DNA from: Methylotenera oryzisoli
GTDB taxonomy: Bacteria; Pseudomonadota; Gammaproteobacteria; Burkholderiales; Methylophilaceae
NCBI RefSeq assembly: GCF_004661485.1
Contig: NZ_PQVH01000008.1
Location: 62,001 to 126,000, forward strand
DNA length: 64,000 nt
Direction of reading: 5' to 3'
Position numbers and translations under genes: made by a program. The notes beneath the pieces are model-generated. The model searched no databases and was not told where the DNA came from. It worked only from the letters and a program-made list of their open reading frames with translations. Positions 26,938-37,251 of the stretch are shown here, piece after piece; the stretch's first letter is position 1, and each line of letters opens with the position of its first letter.

Positions 26938-27945
26938 TTAGCAGTGGATGTTGCAACCTAGCATTTCACTAAATTCTTTGGCTAGATTTTCATCAATTTT
27001 GGCAATCGTGGAGTTGATGGACGCCATGCTACTTTTATCACCTTGAGATTGTGCAATCACCCCCAGCCTGAACAGTGCACTAGTGTTATTGGCATCAATC
27101 GCTACAGACTTTAAATATGATTGTTTTGCATCATCCAGTTTATTAAGTTTCTCTTGCGCTACACCCAGTTCAAACCAAGCCTCGGTATCTTTAGGATAAG
27201 TTTCCGTCCATTTGCCAGCTATTTGCTCTAACTTAGGCCAGTCTTGGTTGATTTCTGGAATGGCCATTTGCATGAAAAATGGCTTTTTATCGTCATCGTC
27301 CTCCCAAAAAGCTTTGCCCGTAATTGGGAATTTAGTTTCCGAAGGCAATTTCTTTAAATCTGCCAGCCACTCAATCGGAAGCGAGTAAAAGTAAGCAGGG
27401 CGCCCGGGTGTTTTAAATGTATTGATGCCAAGTAAATTTCCATCCGTATCAAATATGCCACTGCCGCTTGCGCCCATTAAAAACTTTGCGCTACTGCGGA
27501 TTACTTTACCACCATCAAAGTTGTAGGTTGTTTTAATCACGCCTGAAGATGTGATTGGTACAAGTACGCCGTTGGAGTGTCCGATTGATAATATTTCCTG
27601 CTCTCTTTTGATATTGTCACTGCTGCCAATAGGCGCTGGTGTAAAAGGCATTCTTGCTGTGACTAGACATAGATCATGCCAGCGGTCTGCCTGTACCGAT
27701 TCGATTTCATAAGTGTCTTCGCCACGCGTTACCCATGGTGCGCTGGTGCTGCGAAAAATGTGGCAGTTGGTAATTGCTTTGTTTTCTTCCACAACAACAC
27801 CGGAACCGTATGCTAAACCTCCGCTGCTGTTATAACCCCGTATCATGACGACTGATTGTAAGGATTTAAGTACTTTCACCTGATCTAAAGCTAAAGACGT
27901 TTGTGTAAAACTCATTAATGCGGCAAGCAGGATAAATCCACGCAT
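26938..27945 (-). CDS. Exported trypsin-like serine protease with TPR repeats
   Basis: The 335-residue product has a signal peptide (about 1-19), then a chymotrypsin/HtrA-type protease domain with triad His62 (AITNCHIF), Asp91 (RWHDLCLV) and Ser160 (MGASGSG), and two or three tetratricopeptide repeats from about residue 225 to 325 (TEAWFELGVAQEKLNKLDDAKQSY). No PDZ domain is seen, so it is not DegP-like; it is probably periplasmic with the TPR half binding a partner or substrate. Neighbours give no clue. A final Cys pair (CNIHC) ends the protein. Confidence 0.8.
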   Translation of the reverse strand: MRGFILLAALMSFTQTSLALDQVKVLKSLQSVVMIRGYNSSGGLAYGSGVVVEENKAITNCHIFRSTSAPWVTRGEDTYEIESVQADRWHDLCLVTARMPFTPAPIGSSDNIKREQEILSIGHSNGVLVPITSSGVIKTTYNFDGGKVIRSSAKFLMGASGSGIFDTDGNLLGINTFKTPGRPAYFYSLPIEWLADLKKLPSETKFPITGKAFWEDDDDKKPFFMQMAIPEINQDWPKLEQIAGKWTETYPKDTEAWFELGVAQEKLNKLDDAKQSYLKSVAIDANNTSALFRLGVIAQSQGDKSSMASINSTIAKIDENLAKEFSEMLGCNIHC

Positions 27946-28152
27946 AAACTACTCCAAAAGTTAATTGCTGCATATTTTTAGATAAACCCAGAGGAGCGGG
28001 TAATCAATAGCAGCTTGATGATTGATGGTTGTTGTGAATTTTTACACTTATTATTTTGTTAAGTGACCGCCTATTTTTGGCAAAGTTCGCATTAATCCCG
28101 CCTGAGGATGTTGGTGGATGAGATTGTTGAGGGGTGTTGTTTAAATTTCTGT

Positions 28153-28181
28153 TAAAATTTAAGTGTTTATATCCATATAAA
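28153..28181 (+). promoter_or_regulatory. Possible uvrB promoter giving a near-leaderless message
   Basis: TATAAA at 28176-28181 lies 8 bases before the GTG start of uvrB, with TAAAAT 17 bases upstream as a weak -35. If used, transcription would start at or beside the start codon. No LexA-type CTG-N10-CAG box is visible in the 240-base gap. Confidence 0.35.
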
Positions 28182-28188
28182 GCATAAC

Positions 28189-30222
28189 GTGTTCGTTACA
28201 TTTCCTAATAGTAAATATCAACTGCATCAGCCTTTTCCTCCTGCTGGTGATCAGCCTCAGGCTATCGATAAGCTAACGCAAGGTGTGAATGATGGACTGA
28301 AATTCCAAACCTTGCTTGGGGTGACTGGTTCAGGCAAAACTTACACCATGGCGAACGTTATTGCTCGTACTGGCAGGCCTGCCATTGTGATGGCACCTAA
28401 TAAAACACTAGCCGCGCAGTTATATAGTGAGTTTCGAGAGTTTTTCCCGAATAATTCCGTTGAGTACTTCGTAAGCTATTACGATTACTACCAGCCAGAA
28501 GCGTATGTGCCATCGCGTGATTTGTTTATTGAAAAAGACTCCAGCATTAATGAGCATATTGAGCAGATGCGACTTTCTGCAACCAAAGCCTTACTGGAGC
28601 GTGAAGACAGTATTATCGTGGCAACTGTGTCTGCCATTTACGGTATTGGCGACCCAACTGATTATCACGGTATGGTGCTGCATGTGCAAGTGGGCGAAAA
28701 AATAGCGCAGCGCGATATGATTCAGCGCTTGGTAGGCATGCAGTATGACCGTAATGAGTTTGATTTTGCACGTGGTACTTTTCGTGTACGCGGTGATGTG
28801 ATTGATGTTTTTCCGGCCGAAAATAATGAAACCGCGGTACGCATTTCAATGTTTGATGATGAAATTGAATCAATCACTTTGTTTGACCCGTTGACTGGAC
28901 AAGTCTTTAATAAGATTCCGCGCTATACGGTTTATCCGTCTAGCCACTACGTAACGCCGCGCGAGACGACCATTCGTGCGATGGAAAAGATTAAGCATGA
29001 ACTTAAAGATCGCGTAAGTGTTTATCTTAAAGATAATAAACTGGTGGAGGCAGCCAGAATTGAGCAGCGCACTCGCTTTGACCTTGAAATGCTTAATGAA
29101 ATCGGTTTTTGTAAAGGCATTGAAAACTACTCACGCCATTTGTCCGGGCGCAATCCGGGCGACCCACCACCAACTTTGATTGATTACTTGCCCGATAACG
29201 CTTTGATGATTATCGATGAGAGTCACGTGACAGTGCCACAAATCGGCGCCATGTATAAAGGCGACCGTTCGCGTAAAGAAAACTTGGTGGATTACGGCTG
29301 GCGCTTGCCATCTGCCTTGGATAATCGGCCGTTAAAGTTTGAAGAGTTTGAGCGCATCATGCGCCAGAGTGTGTTCGTTTCTGCAACCCCAGCAGAGTAT
29401 GAAAAGACACATCAGCAGCAAGTGGTAGAGATGATTGCGCGCCCAACCGGTTTGATTGACCCTGAAATTATCGTGAAGCCAGCAGATACGCAAGTGGATG
29501 ACCTGCTCGGTGAAATTAAAAAACGTGTGGATGTAGGTGAGCGCGTGTTGGCGACCACGTTAACCAAGCGCATGTCTGAAGACTTAACAGACTATTTAAG
29601 CGAGCATGGCGTTAAAACACGTTATTTACACAGTGATATTGATACCGTAGAGCGTGTGGAAATTATCAGAGACTTGCGCCTAGGTGAGTTTGATGTGTTG
29701 GTTGGCATTAATCTGCTACGTGAAGGTTTAGATATTCCTGAGGTGTCTTTAGTCGCAGTGTTAGACGCTGATAAAGAAGGTTTCTTACGCTCCGAGCGCA
29801 GCTTGATACAAACGGCGGGGCGTGCTGCGCGTAATTTAAATGGCCAAGTTATTTTTTATGCTAATAAAATCACCCGTAGCATGAAGTTGGCTATGGATGA
29901 AACCGAGCGCAGGCGTGGCGTGCAAATGGCGTTCAATGCAGCACATGGCATTACACCTAAGGGCGTAAGTAAGCGCATCAAAGATATTATTGATGGTGTT
30001 TATGATAAAGACGAAGCCTTGCGTGAGCGTAAGGCGCTGCAAGATCAGGCGAATTACGAATCGTTAAGTGAAAAACAAATCACTAAGGAAATGAAGCGCC
30101 TGGAAAAAGCCATGCACGATGCTGCTAAAAATCTGGAGTTTGAAAAGGCCGCGGACTTTAGGGATCAGCTTAAAAAGCTAAGAATTAAATTTTATGGTGC
30201 AGAGATGCCGGACCTTGTTTAG
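28189..30222 (+). CDS. uvrB: UvrABC excinuclease subunit B
   Basis: The 677-residue product is a full-length UvrB: Walker [11 protein letters not shown] (about residues 45-54), the beta-hairpin region [12 protein letters not shown] that separates DNA strands, helicase motifs [19 protein letters not shown] and TAGRAARN, and the C-terminal UVR motif ([26 protein letters not shown]). It verifies damage delivered by UvrA and recruits UvrC. The GTG start is the only one that gives the conserved N-terminus ([17 protein letters not shown]) with a short lead, yet it has no ribosome site. Confidence 0.96.
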   Translation: MFVTFPNSKYQLHQPFPPAGDQPQAIDKLTQGVNDGLKFQTLLGVTGSGKTYTMANVIARTGRPAIVMAPNKTLAAQLYSEFREFFPNNSVEYFVSYYDYYQPEAYVPSRDLFIEKDSSINEHIEQMRLSATKALLEREDSIIVATVSAIYGIGDPTDYHGMVLHVQVGEKIAQRDMIQRLVGMQYDRNEFDFARGTFRVRGDVIDVFPAENNETAVRISMFDDEIESITLFDPLTGQVFNKIPRYTVYPSSHYVTPRETTIRAMEKIKHELKDRVSVYLKDNKLVEAARIEQRTRFDLEMLNEIGFCKGIENYSRHLSGRNPGDPPPTLIDYLPDNALMIIDESHVTVPQIGAMYKGDRSRKENLVDYGWRLPSALDNRPLKFEEFERIMRQSVFVSATPAEYEKTHQQQVVEMIARPTGLIDPEIIVKPADTQVDDLLGEIKKRVDVGERVLATTLTKRMSEDLTDYLSEHGVKTRYLHSDIDTVERVEIIRDLRLGEFDVLVGINLLREGLDIPEVSLVAVLDADKEGFLRSERSLIQTAGRAARNLNGQVIFYANKITRSMKLAMDETERRRGVQMAFNAAHGITPKGVSKRIKDIIDGVYDKDEALRERKALQDQANYESLSEKQITKEMKRLEKAMHDAAKNLEFEKAADFRDQLKKLRIKFYGAEMPDLV

Positions 30223-30305
30223 TGCGCTTGTAAGCGCCATGTGCTTCAAAATTACATCATATTTAAGTTTTGGCGTGCAAAACGATTGATTTTATTAAAT
30301 ATAAT

Positions 30306-30334
30306 TTGATTAGTCCTGTGCTTTTGTCTATAAT
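30306..30334 (+). promoter_or_regulatory. Strong promoter of the rpsF-priB-rpsR-rplI operon
   Basis: TTGATT (30306-30311) and a perfect TATAAT (30329-30334) are spaced by 17 bases. The predicted start near 30341 leaves a leader of about 90 bases before rpsF. That leader could hold ribosomal-protein autoregulation: S6/S18 in other bacteria bind such leaders, but no diagnostic CCG bulge was confirmed here. Confidence 0.85.
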
Positions 30335-30429
30335 CCTGCGCTTGCTCGGTAGTGATATCGAGTAGTTTTTTGTTTTTTTACCTTGTCACACTGCATAAAG
30401 TAGGTGGCTTTTATCCAAAAGGAGTGTCT

Positions 30430-30813
30430 ATGAGACATTATGAAGTAGTATTTATCGTCCATCCGGACCAAAGCGAGCAAGTGCCAGCGATGATTGAGCG
30501 TTACCGCGCACTTATCACTACTAACGGTGGTGCAATTCACCGTTTAGAAGACTGGGGCCGTCGTCAATTGGCTTATCCAATCCAAAAAATTCACAAAGCA
30601 CACTACGTGTTAATGAACATTGAATGTAACCAAACAGTGTTAGAAGAATTAGAGCATGGCTTTAAATTCAACGATGCAGTATTGCGTCACCTAACAATGG
30701 CTACAAAAACTGCTGTTACTGCACCATCACCAATGATGAAAGAAGAAAAATCTAAATCAGTGTTGAGTAAAGATGCAGCACCGGCTGCGCCAACTGAGGC
30801 AGCTGCTGCTTAA
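30430..30813 (+). CDS. rpsF: 30S ribosomal protein S6
   Basis: A 127-residue S6 starting [25 protein letters not shown], with [24 protein letters not shown] in the core and an Ala-rich tail that varies between species. The ATG at 30430 follows AAAGGAGTG and fits all S6 proteins; an upstream in-frame start at 30352 is excluded. S6 pairs with S18 on the platform of the small subunit, and the gene leads the operon that encodes both. Confidence 0.97.
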   Translation: MRHYEVVFIVHPDQSEQVPAMIERYRALITTNGGAIHRLEDWGRRQLAYPIQKIHKAHYVLMNIECNQTVLEELEHGFKFNDAVLRHLTMATKTAVTAPSPMMKEEKSKSVLSKDAAPAAPTEAAAA

Positions 30814-31098
30814 TTGAATAAATTGGTGATACAAGCTGAAGTGGTGCAAATTGAACCGCTTCGCTACACACCAGCAGGCATACCGTTGTTAAGTGTTGTA
30901 TTGCGACATGTTTCAGAACAAATCGAAGCTGGCATGAAGCGTAAAGTAGAGTGTGAAATTAATGCAGTAGTCTTAGGTGACTTAGCATTAAAAGGCTTAA
31001 AGCAAGGCGTTCAAATAATAGCGCAAGGTTTTCTAGCTAAACGCAGTCTTAAAAGCACACAATTGGTGATGCATATTAATGACATGAAGACTATGTAA
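30814..31098 (+). CDS. priB: Primosomal replication protein N (PriB)
   Basis: A 94-residue single-strand-binding OB-fold protein (LVIQAEVVQIEPLRYTPAGIPLLSVVLRHVSEQ), used in PriA-PriB restart of stalled replication forks. The first usable codon is TTG directly after the rpsF TAA, so translation is probably coupled to rpsF; a GTG four codons later is an alternative. The rpsF-priB-rpsR order is typical of beta- and gammaproteobacteria. Confidence 0.9.
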   Translation: MNKLVIQAEVVQIEPLRYTPAGIPLLSVVLRHVSEQIEAGMKRKVECEINAVVLGDLALKGLKQGVQIIAQGFLAKRSLKSTQLVMHINDMKTM

Positions 31099-31136
31099 GC
31101 AGTGCTTACATAAATTAAAGAATTTAGGAGTTTAAG

Positions 31137-31370
31137 ATGGCAAGAGATATGTACAAACGCCGCCGTTACTGCCGTTTTTCAGCAGAAGGCATCAAAGAAG
31201 TAGATTACAAAGATGTTGATCTTTTAAAAGACTTCATCTCTGAAAATGCAAAAATCATCCCAGCACGTATGACGGGTACTAAAGCTCGTTATCAACGTCA
31301 ATTAACATCAGCGGTTAAACGCGCTCGTTTCTTGGCATTGTTACCATACACTGACAAACACCCAGGCTAA
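31137..31370 (+). CDS. rpsR: 30S ribosomal protein S18
   Basis: The 77-residue product carries the S18 core [21 protein letters not shown] and ends [17 protein letters not shown], both standard. AGGAG lies eight bases before the ATG. S18 sits with S6 on the platform near mRNA exit. The single Cys in the RYCRF motif replaces the zinc-binding set found in some phyla. Confidence 0.97.
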   Translation: MARDMYKRRRYCRFSAEGIKEVDYKDVDLLKDFISENAKIIPARMTGTKARYQRQLTSAVKRARFLALLPYTDKHPG

Positions 31371-31382
31371 GGAGAGATAAGC

Positions 31383-31832
31383 ATGCAAGTAATTTTATTA
31401 GAAAAAGTAGCTAACCTTGGTGTGTTAGGTGATGTTGTTAAAGTTAAAGACGGTTTCGGTCGTAACTTTTTGATCCCACAAGGTAAAGCAAAACGTGCAA
31501 CTGAAGCTAACAAAGCTGAATTTGCGGCACGCCGTGCTGAATTAGAAAAACAACAAGCTGCAATCTTAGCTGGTGCACAAGCGCGTGGCGAAAAATTAGC
31601 TGGTTTTGTTGTATCAGTGACTCAAAAAGCTGGTGTTGATGGTCGTTTGTTTGGTTCTGTCACTAACGGTGACATCGCTGAAGCTTTAGTTGCTCAAGGT
31701 CACGACGTTGTTAAATCATTGGTTCGTTTACCAAACGGCCCATTGAAAACAATCGGTGATCACGCAGTTTCTGTAGCATTGCATCATGATGTTGTTGTTG
31801 ACATCACTGTAACAGTGGTTGCTGAAGCGTAA
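31383..31832 (+). CDS. rplI: 50S ribosomal protein L9
   Basis: A 149-residue two-domain L9: the 23S rRNA-binding N-domain ([36 protein letters not shown]), a long connecting helix and a C-terminal domain ([18 protein letters not shown]). It has AAGGAGAG upstream and is the last gene before a strong terminator. L9 affects reading-frame fidelity. Confidence 0.97.
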   Translation: MQVILLEKVANLGVLGDVVKVKDGFGRNFLIPQGKAKRATEANKAEFAARRAELEKQQAAILAGAQARGEKLAGFVVSVTQKAGVDGRLFGSVTNGDIAEALVAQGHDVVKSLVRLPNGPLKTIGDHAVSVALHHDVVVDITVTVVAEA

Positions 31833-31851
31833 GTTTTTACAGCTTTAAAAG

Positions 31852-31884
31852 AAAGCCGACCAGATGGTCGGCTTTTTTGTTTTC
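31852..31884 (+). terminator. Rho-independent terminator of the S6-L9 operon
   Basis: Stem AAGCCGACCA / TGGTCGGCTT with a GA loop, followed by six T residues, 20 bases after the rplI stop. This is a textbook intrinsic terminator. Confidence 0.95.
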
Positions 31885-32000
31885 TAGGTATCGAATCATG
31901 CCTACCTCACTCTCGCTTTATATCTTTCTATGTCGCCGCACTACTACATATAGTGTCTAGCGCTACAGTGCTGAATAATTAATTTAGATGGCATAAATTC

Positions 32001-32029
32001 TTAGCGAGTTAATCGTGCACTGATATAAT
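32001..32029 (+). promoter_or_regulatory. dnaB promoter with the start codon at the predicted +1
   Basis: TATAAT at 32024-32029 lies 7 bases before the dnaB ATG, with TTAGCG 17 bases upstream as a moderate -35. The message would have almost no leader, which matches the lack of a ribosome site before dnaB. Confidence 0.5.
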
Positions 32030-32036
32030 CACGGCT

Positions 32037-33419
32037 ATGGCTGACGAACAATTAGATACATTTAAAGTACCCCCACATTCTGTAGAAGCAGAGCAATCCG
32101 TTATTGGCGGGCTGCTGCTTGAAAATGAAGCGCTAGATAAGGTTGCGGATATTCTCCGCGCTAAAGACTTTTACCGCTATGACCACAAGCTTATTTTTGA
32201 GCATATTTCCAGACTGATTGAACACAACAAACCGGCTGATATCGTGACGGTGGCTGAGTCGCTGGAAAATGCGGCTGAGCTTTCTGGCGTAGGCGGTATT
32301 GCCTACCTGGGTTTATTGGCGCAAAACACGCCGACTGCGGCTAATATCCGCCGCTATGCAGAAATCGTGCATGAGCGTGCCGTAATGCGTCAGTTGGTTG
32401 TGGTAGGTTCTGGTATTGCAGAAAGCGCTTATTTACCAAACGGTCGAGATGCGCAGCAATTATTAGATGAAGCTGAAGCCAAAATCTTTCAAATTGCTGA
32501 GGGCGGCAAGCGCAGCAGCGAAGGTTTTATTGATATTAAAGTGTTATTGCCACAGGTGGCTGATCGTATTGATCAACTCTTTTCACGTGATAATCAATCC
32601 GATGTTACCGGTATCCCAACTGGTTTTGCTGACTTGGACTCGATGACTTCTGGTCTGCAGGGGGGTGACTTGATTATTGTGGCTGGGCGTCCTTCAATGG
32701 GTAAAACCGCTTTCTCACTGAATATTGCGGAGAATGTAGCATTGGATACTGGGTTGCCAGTCGCTGTATTCTCAATGGAGATGGGCGGCGCACAGCTAGC
32801 AATGCGTATGATCGGCTCAGTAGGGCGTTTGGATCAACACCGCATGCGTACCGGTAAATTAGAAGATGAAGACTGGGAAAAGCTCACTACGGCACTGGGC
32901 AAACTAAACGAAGCGCCTATCTTTATTGATGAGGGTGCAGGTTTAAGCAGCTTTGACGTGCGTGCAAGGGCGCGTAGATTACACCGTCAAACCGGTAAGC
33001 TGGGCTTAATTGTCATCGACTACTTGCAGTTGATGGCGGCACCCGCTGGCAAGCAAGGTGAGAACCGTGCTACCGAGATTTCTGAAATTTCACGGTCTTT
33101 AAAGGCCTTGGCTAAAGAGCTTGATGTACCTGTCATTGCATTGTCTCAGCTTAATCGTGGTTTGGAGCAGCGCCCAGACAAGCGTCCAGTGATGAGCGAT
33201 TTGCGTGAGTCTGGCGCGATTGAGCAGGATGCGGACGTAATCTTGTTTATTTACCGTGATGAGGTTTACAACCCAGACTCGGCAGATAAAGGCACGGCTG
33301 AGATTATTATCGGTAAACAACGGAACGGCCCAATTGGCCGAGTTCGCCTGACATTCCTTGGCCAGCACACGCGCTTTGAAAACTTTGCAGGCAGTGCACA
33401 TATGTCAGACGAGTACTAG
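32037..33419 (+). CDS. dnaB: Replicative DNA helicase DnaB
   Basis: The 460-residue product has the N-terminal DnaB domain (PPHSVEAEQSVIGGLLL), linker, and RecA-like ATPase with Walker A GRPSMGKTAF (about residue 217), the H-motif region MEMGGAQLAMR, Walker B LIVIDYLQLM and the DLRESGAIEQDADVI motif. It unwinds DNA at the fork as a hexamer and recruits primase. No intein is present. alr starts 9 bases downstream, suggesting a shared transcript with radA. Confidence 0.96.
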   Translation: MADEQLDTFKVPPHSVEAEQSVIGGLLLENEALDKVADILRAKDFYRYDHKLIFEHISRLIEHNKPADIVTVAESLENAAELSGVGGIAYLGLLAQNTPTAANIRRYAEIVHERAVMRQLVVVGSGIAESAYLPNGRDAQQLLDEAEAKIFQIAEGGKRSSEGFIDIKVLLPQVADRIDQLFSRDNQSDVTGIPTGFADLDSMTSGLQGGDLIIVAGRPSMGKTAFSLNIAENVALDTGLPVAVFSMEMGGAQLAMRMIGSVGRLDQHRMRTGKLEDEDWEKLTTALGKLNEAPIFIDEGAGLSSFDVRARARRLHRQTGKLGLIVIDYLQLMAAPAGKQGENRATEISEISRSLKALAKELDVPVIALSQLNRGLEQRPDKRPVMSDLRESGAIEQDADVILFIYRDEVYNPDSADKGTAEIIIGKQRNGPIGRVRLTFLGQHTRFENFAGSAHMSDEY

Positions 33420-33428
33420 AGCTGAAAC

Positions 33429-34514
33429 ATGCGGCCTATTCTTGCTACGGTTTCTCTTAATGCGTTACGGCACAACTTAGCTGCTGTACGCAAATTCGCA
33501 CCACATTCAAAAACCATGGCAGTGGTGAAAGCTAATGGATATGGCCATGGTTTAATCAATGTCGCGCATGGACTGAGTGCTGCAGATGGTTTTGCAGTGC
33601 TTGGTATCAATGAAGCCATCGATTTGCGCGATGCGGGCTTCCAGCAAACTATTTTGTTGTTAGAAGGGGTATTTTGCGCCCAGGAGCTTAATCTCGCCTC
33701 TAATCTCGGCCTGAATGTTGTGATTCACTCACAGCAGCAATTAGAAATGCTGGAGTCAGCGATTCTCGTTAAACCTATGCATGTGCATCTTAAAATGAAC
33801 AGCGGCATGAATCGTTTAGGTTTTCAGCCTGAGGCGTTTATTCATGCGCAGGAACGCCTGAGAGCTTGCAAAAATGTTGCAGACATTACGCTGATGACAC
33901 ATTTTGCAACCGCAGATGATGAAGCCGGTATTGATAAGCCATTAAAGCTATTTAGAACTATCACCCAAGGGCTAAACTTGCCCGTGTCTTTAGCCAACTC
34001 TGCTACGATTTTGCGCCACCCAGATGCACATGCCGATTGGGTGCGCCCTGGCATTATGCTATATGGTGCCAGTCCAGTGGGTGATGCGGCTGCTACCGCC
34101 TATGGACTAATGCCGGTGATGCAGTTCACCTCTGAAATTATTGGGGTACAGGAAGTTAATGTTGGTGAAACTGTAGGTTATGGTAATCGCTTCACAGCAA
34201 CGCAGCCCACTCGTGTAGGCATTGTGGCTTGCGGTTATGCGGATGGTTACCCAAGACACGCCGGCTTAGTGAGTAGTTATCAGGGCGGTGCGCCAATTGC
34301 AGTGGCTGGTAAGTTAACCACCACATTAGGGCGTGTTTCTATGGATATGTTGTTTTGTGATTTAACCAATATCCCAGAGGCTGAGATAGGTTCTTCCGTT
34401 GAGCTTTGGGGTAATCAAGTACCTGTAGATGCCGTAGCTGCAGCTTCTGACACTGTAGGCTATGAATTGCTTTGTGCCGTTGCGCCACGTGTGCCGATGA
34501 AAGTGATTGACTGA
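33429..34514 (+). CDS. alr: Alanine racemase
   Basis: A 361-residue PLP enzyme that makes D-alanine for peptidoglycan. The PLP Lys34 lies in [12 protein letters not shown] near the N-terminus, and VGYGNRFTA contains the region of the catalytic tyrosine of the C-terminal beta domain. [11 protein letters not shown] is also conserved. It overlaps radA by one base (TGATG), so the two are translationally coupled. Confidence 0.95.
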   Translation: MRPILATVSLNALRHNLAAVRKFAPHSKTMAVVKANGYGHGLINVAHGLSAADGFAVLGINEAIDLRDAGFQQTILLLEGVFCAQELNLASNLGLNVVIHSQQQLEMLESAILVKPMHVHLKMNSGMNRLGFQPEAFIHAQERLRACKNVADITLMTHFATADDEAGIDKPLKLFRTITQGLNLPVSLANSATILRHPDAHADWVRPGIMLYGASPVGDAAATAYGLMPVMQFTSEIIGVQEVNVGETVGYGNRFTATQPTRVGIVACGYADGYPRHAGLVSSYQGGAPIAVAGKLTTTLGRVSMDMLFCDLTNIPEAEIGSSVELWGNQVPVDAVAAASDTVGYELLCAVAPRVPMKVID

Positions 34515-35872
34515 TGGCTAAAGCCAAAACCATTTACACCTGCACTGAATGCGGCGCAAGCGAGCCTAAGTGGCAAGGACAATGTCCGAGCTGCCATGCA
34601 TGGAATACACTGGTTGAAACCATCGCAGAAACCACTAGTGCCAGCCGTTTTGCACCGTTAGCCGAAACCGCAGGTTTACAAAAGCTCGCAGAGGTAGAGG
34701 CAGCAGAAGTGCCGCGTCAACCTACAGGCGTGAGTGAGTTTGACCGTGTGCTTGGTGGTGGATTGGTACCTGGTGGCGTAGTGTTAATCGGTGGTGACCC
34801 AGGTATCGGAAAATCTACACTATTGTTACAAACCCTGTGTCATATCGGCAGCGCACGTAAAGCAATTTATGTCAGCGGTGAAGAATCTCCACAGCAAATA
34901 GCCATGCGAGCTAAGCGACTAGGTTTGGATGCTAGCCCGATATCATTACTTGCAGAAATTAATCTGGAAAAAATCATTGGCATGCTGCAAAAGCATAAGC
35001 CTGATATTGCGGTGATTGACTCCATTCAAACCGTTTATTCCGAGGCTTTGCAATCAGCACCAGGTTCTGTAGCGCAAGTGCGGGAATGCTCTGCACAATT
35101 AACACGGTTAGCAAAGCAGGCTGGCATTACTGTCATACTGGTCGGTCACGTAACTAAAGAGGGCGCTTTAGCTGGTCCGCGCGTGCTAGAGCATATTGTA
35201 GATACCGTACTGTATTTCGAAGGCGATCAGAGCTCTAGTTTCCGCTTGATTCGCGCATTTAAAAATCGGTTTGGCGCAGTGAATGAGCTTGGTGTTTTTG
35301 CGATGACTGAAAAAGGATTGCGCGAAGTTACCAATCCCTCTGCATTATTTTTATCGCATCACAGTGAACAGGTGGCAGGTTCCTGCATTACCGTGACAAT
35401 GGAAGGCACGCGTCCACTGTTAATTGAAATACAAGCGCTGGTGGATGAAGCTCATGCACCTAATCCCAAACGCCTGTGCGTGGGTTTAGAGCAGAATCGC
35501 CTGGCAATGTTATTAGCGGTATTGCACCGTCATGCAGGCGTGGCTTGTTTTGATCAAGACGTGTTTATCAATGCAGTGGGTGGTGTTAAGATTTCAGAGC
35601 CAGCGGTGGATTTGGCTGTGCTACTATCAATCACTTCTTCATTAAAAAACAAACCATTAGACAATAAACTTATCGTGTTTGGTGAAGTTGGTTTGGCGGG
35701 GGAGGTGAGGCCTGTACAGCGTGGACAAGAGCGCTTGAAAGAGGCAGCCAAACTTGGCTTTACAAAAGCAATCGTACCTAAAGCCAATGCGCCTAAGCAA
35801 CGTATAGACGGTATCGAGGTGGTAGCAGTGGAGCGTTTGGAGCAAGCACTTAACTACGTGAAGAACTATTAA
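34514..35872 (+). CDS. radA: DNA repair protein RadA
   Basis: The 452-residue protein has the N-terminal C4 zinc finger (YTCTECGASEPKWQGQCPSC), a RecA-like core with Walker A GDPGIGKST (about residue 95), the RadA-specific KNRFG motif (near 250) and a Lon-protease-like C-terminal domain (EPAVDLAVLLSITSS). RadA promotes branch migration and extends strand exchange during recombination. Start at the overlapping ATG of TGATG. Confidence 0.95.
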   Translation: MAKAKTIYTCTECGASEPKWQGQCPSCHAWNTLVETIAETTSASRFAPLAETAGLQKLAEVEAAEVPRQPTGVSEFDRVLGGGLVPGGVVLIGGDPGIGKSTLLLQTLCHIGSARKAIYVSGEESPQQIAMRAKRLGLDASPISLLAEINLEKIIGMLQKHKPDIAVIDSIQTVYSEALQSAPGSVAQVRECSAQLTRLAKQAGITVILVGHVTKEGALAGPRVLEHIVDTVLYFEGDQSSSFRLIRAFKNRFGAVNELGVFAMTEKGLREVTNPSALFLSHHSEQVAGSCITVTMEGTRPLLIEIQALVDEAHAPNPKRLCVGLEQNRLAMLLAVLHRHAGVACFDQDVFINAVGGVKISEPAVDLAVLLSITSSLKNKPLDNKLIVFGEVGLAGEVRPVQRGQERLKEAAKLGFTKAIVPKANAPKQRIDGIEVVAVERLEQALNYVKNY

Positions 35873-35877
35873 GCTAA

Positions 35878-35891
35878 CTAAGCATGCTTAG
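35878..35891. other. 14-base palindrome between convergent radA and hpnE
   Basis: CTAAGCATGCTTAG is a perfect palindrome lying between the radA stop and the hpnE stop. It could act as a weak two-way terminator, but no T tract follows in either direction. Confidence 0.35.
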
Positions 35892-35893
35892 CT

Positions 35894-37222
35894 TTACGAT
35901 GCATTCGCAATCAGGTTTGCACAATAAACACCACTTCTGACTGCACCTTCAATCGTGGCTGGGTAACTAGCATAGGTGTAATCACCAGCCAGATAAAGAT
36001 TGTTCTGTGCCGTTCTATTGGTGGGGCGCGTTAAGTACGGTACGCATGAAAATGTAGCGCGTTTCTCTGCAATCACTTTATGCCATAACGGTTTAGGTAG
36101 ATGCGGGAACGCCTGTTGTAACTCTTTTGCAACTTGTAACGCCAGCGCATCTTGTGTCATTTTTTGGTGAGGGCCCTCAGCGCTCACAATAACCGCCAGC
36201 AATCCTTTTTCTCCGCATAATTCACCTCTATCAAACACCCATTGACTGATGGCGTTAGCCAACCCGGTCATTACTTGTGGCAGCTTAATCTCAGTTGGGT
36301 ATTGTAAGTAGATAGTGTAAATGGGCTGGTATTGATAATGCTGTGTTTTATCTTGGCTAGCTTTAAGTCTGGGGAGCTCTGCTAACAGCTTATCTGTTCT
36401 TGCTGGTGAGGTAGCAACAATCACATGACTAAAGTGGAGCATGCCTTGTTTTGTTTCCAAATGAAAGCCGTCATCCGCCTCTACCAGTGAGCGTATCCGA
36501 TGGTTTAATTTGATAGCGCCACCTTTGGCTTGTATGTAGTGTGCTACAGGCTGGGAGATGATTTTTGATAACTCCAGTTTAGGGATTAAAAAATCGCTAT
36601 TCTTTTTATCTCCACTAAATGTATCTCGCAATACGTTTAAAAATATGCGGCTGCTTGCTTTTTTAAGTGGTGTATTTAATGCAGCCAGGCACAAAGGCTC
36701 CCATATCATTTGGATTAACGTTTTGGTCTGCTTGTGCTGCTTTAACCATTTAGCTAAAGGCAGGTCCATACTCAGTTCATAGTTAGACGCTTGCAGATGC
36801 CGCATGAACTTGAGCGCTGCGACCCGTTCACTTAAGGTAAGGCCTTTGCAAAACAAGAAACCAACCAACATGTTGAGCGGGGCGGGCAAGTAATGTGCTG
36901 ACTTTAGTGAAAATGCCGATTTAGCCGCACCAGACTGCATATTCAGTTGTAACGGTAGTCGCAAAAAGGCTTCATCTTCTTTTACGCCGGCTTTTTCCAG
37001 CAGAGATAGTGTGGCACTGTAAGCACCTAATAGAATATGCTGGCCGTTATCAAGCAATTGCAATAAATCTTTGTTCTCTACCACCACACTGCGTGCGCGC
37101 CCGCCAAGTTGCGAGCTAGCTTCAAATAGGGTGACCCTATAGCCACGCTCAGTTAAGCTTGCGGCCGCACTTAATCCAGCACAGCCTCCGCCTATGATTG
37201 CAATATGCTGATTTGTGTTCAC
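35894..37222 (-). CDS. hpnE: Hydroxysqualene dehydroxylase HpnE
   Basis: The 442-residue product is a FAD-dependent amine-oxidase/phytoene-desaturase-like enzyme with N-terminal dinucleotide fold IAIIGGGCAGLSAAASL, an FAD loop QLGGRARSV and the C-terminal YLAGDYTYASYPATIEGAVRSG. With hpnC and hpnD it converts farnesyl diphosphate to squalene; HpnE removes the hydroxyl of hydroxysqualene. It is last in the leftward hpnC-D-E order. No hopene cyclase lies in the window. Confidence 0.9.
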   Translation of the reverse strand: MNTNQHIAIIGGGCAGLSAAASLTERGYRVTLFEASSQLGGRARSVVVENKDLLQLLDNGQHILLGAYSATLSLLEKAGVKEDEAFLRLPLQLNMQSGAAKSAFSLKSAHYLPAPLNMLVGFLFCKGLTLSERVAALKFMRHLQASNYELSMDLPLAKWLKQHKQTKTLIQMIWEPLCLAALNTPLKKASSRIFLNVLRDTFSGDKKNSDFLIPKLELSKIISQPVAHYIQAKGGAIKLNHRIRSLVEADDGFHLETKQGMLHFSHVIVATSPARTDKLLAELPRLKASQDKTQHYQYQPIYTIYLQYPTEIKLPQVMTGLANAISQWVFDRGELCGEKGLLAVIVSAEGPHQKMTQDALALQVAKELQQAFPHLPKPLWHKVIAEKRATFSCVPYLTRPTNRTAQNNLYLAGDYTYASYPATIEGAVRSGVYCANLIANAS

Positions 37223-37251
37223 ACGTAGTCTCTGTAATTATTATTAAGTGT

